NCBI GenBank assembly: GCA_002070735.1
Contig: MWDX01000028.1
Location: forward strand, 1 to 40,629
DNA: 40,629 bases
Direction of reading: 5' to 3'
DNA from: Parcubacteria group bacterium ADurb.Bin115
Lineage (GTDB): Bacteria; Patescibacteriota; Patescibacteriia; Patescibacteriales; UBA12465
Shown: in pieces, positions 39,794-40,629 of the stretch
Numbering within the stretch: the stretch's first letter is position 1
Layout: each line of letters opens with the position of its first letter
The notes under the pieces: model-generated
The model's input: only the letters and a program-made list of their open reading frames with translations
What the model was told of the DNA's origin: nothing
Databases searched by the model: none
Translations under genes and position numbers: made by a program

Positions 39794-39855
39794 CAAGAGC
39801 GGACAAAAGCCCGCCCTTGTACTATAAATACGTTATACTCTCGGACAATTCCGAG
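39794..39855 (-). promoter_or_regulatory. Two hairpins in front of the second NYN gene
   Basis: CAAGAGCGGAC (39794-39804) pairs with GCCCGCCCTTG (39809-39819) over an AAAA loop, allowing G-U pairs in the RNA. CTCGGA/TCCGAG (39840-39845 with 39850-39855) forms a second hairpin. The first ends 12 bases before the ATG and may hide the start region or be an RNA-binding target. Confidence 0.4.
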
Positions 39856-39886
39856 GTCTATTACATTATATGATAATACATAAATA

Positions 39887-40566
39887 ATGTCAATGGCGGA
39901 GATCACTGCCGAACATCACGCCAAAAATACCAACGGAAAAACTTATTCCTATTACCATTACACGAAAGACAAAAAATATACCTCCAGCGTTAATATTTCT
40001 CTGCCCGATCTAGAAAAACAAGTTGAGGAGTGCTTTAAAGCAATTAATTTCTCCGACGAATTCTACAACAAATTAATAGCAGAGTTAAAAAATACTTTTG
40101 ATAAATATCAGAAAGGCATAGGTCAGGACATGCTCGTCCTACAAGAAAGACAAGGAGCAGTAAAACAACAATTAAGCCGAATTGAAAATTTATTAAGCCA
40201 AGGCACTATTACCCCAGAAGTCTACAAAAAGAAAGCGGCTGAGTTCGAAATCGAACTAAACAAAATAGAACTAAACATAGCTAAGTTGAAAAATAAAAAA
40301 ACCGTTAATCTTGAAGAATTTTCTAAAGTGGTGGTTATGGCCAAAACATATATCAGAACTATAAGAACGGCAAATTTGAGGTTAAAAGACGGTATCTAGG
40401 CTTCTTCTGGGAAAAGTTCATAGTCAAGGATAAAACCATCATAGAGGCCATTCCTACGCCCCTATTCAAGGCCCTTCAGAAATTACAAAAGCCCTCCCAA
40501 AATGGAAAGGCTCTTGTAAACACTGGGGATAATGAATTTATAAATCCCCCCTTATGGAGCGGGTAA
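39887..40566 (+). pseudogene. C-terminal remnant of a serine recombinase
   Basis: Only the zinc-ribbon and coiled-coil tail of a large serine recombinase remains. It starts at EITAEHHAKNTNGKTYSYYH, then a LSLPDLEKQVEE-like helix, and continues to 40399. A missing A in the run near 40384 shifts the frame. The tail then continues as RYLGFFWEKFIVKDK and IPTPLFKALQKLQ to TAA at 40564-40566. The N-terminal catalytic domain with the active serine is absent. The zinc cysteines appear replaced (YYHY and YTSS where YYHC and CSQ are usual). The last codons lie inside tRNA-Gly on the opposite strand, as in elements integrated at tRNA 3' ends. Confidence 0.75.
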
Positions 40567-40629
40567 CGAGAATCGAACTCGTCTCTCAACCATGGCAAGG
40601 TTGCATAATAGCCACTATACGATACCCGC
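40558..40629 (-). tRNA. tRNA-Gly (anticodon GCC)
   Basis: The minus strand from the window end reads GCGGGTA, D arm with AGTGGCTATT, anticodon stem CAACC/GGTTG with loop TTGCCAT, T arm GACGA-GTTCGATTC-TCGT-type and TACCCGC with discriminator T. CCA is encoded (40557-40555), unlike in the three tRNAs at 14058-14487. Its 3' end overlaps the recombinase remnant, so the CCA may come from the integrated element's attachment site. Confidence 0.92.

Overview
The window looks like a chromosome segment of a Candidate Phyla Radiation (Patescibacteria) bacterium. The indicators are an AT-rich genome with short intergenic spaces, a 23S rRNA gene carrying two LAGLIDADG-type introns, almost no Shine-Dalgarno sequences, a one-domain GlmU, RNase Y together with RNase J, an endonuclease Q-like PHP protein, and no rimM or rplS around trmD. 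No 16S gene or marker phylogeny is available here, so the lineage is an inference.

Layout: 1-2250 is a decaying region. It holds a broken tRNA-binding (MetG C-terminal type) gene, an intact HD-domain hydrolase, a glycosyltransferase with several frameshifts, and unidentified remnants. 2410-8120 (+) is a translation and RNA-turnover block: rpsT, rpsO, a NYN-domain protein, pnp behind a structured leader, rpsP, khpA, a membrane-protein pseudogene and trmD. 8287-11758 (-) carries infB, rbfA and nrnA. It is divergent from 12141-15076 (+), which carries rny, a HU gene, three tRNAs (Arg, Met, Lys) and adk. 15142-21353 (-) holds glmM, a small membrane ORF, glmU N-domain, EndoQ-like, a membrane-anchored hypothetical, recA and a UMP kinase.

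21480-26400 (-) is a 23S-5S transcription unit with no adjacent 16S. It has a consensus promoter, a boxA-like element and long processing stems. The 23S gene is interrupted by group I introns after U1931 and after U2593 (E. coli numbering). The first has an intact LAGLIDADG ORF. The second has an I-CreI-like ORF with an in-frame TGA.

26475-38658 (-) is a long run of housekeeping genes: infC-rpmI-rplT-secG-solute-binding protein, rnj, a hypothetical, an S1-domain protein, ftsH, rpmF-nusB, rnc and pilT. The right end has a second NYN gene and the C-terminal remnant of a serine recombinase, whose reading frame runs into a tRNA-Gly gene. This is a probable scar of an integrated element.

Functionally, the window is dominated by ribosome components, initiation factors and RNA processing. 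RNase III, RNase J, RNase Y, PNPase, NrnA, NusB and two NYN proteins lie close to the rRNA genes, whose precursors carry long duplexes and a boxA. UDP-GlcNAc synthesis (GlmM, GlmU), nucleotide kinases and DNA repair (RecA, EndoQ-like) fill the rest. Strong sigma70-type promoters with 16-18 nt spacers and intrinsic terminators are easy to see, whereas ribosome binding sites are not.
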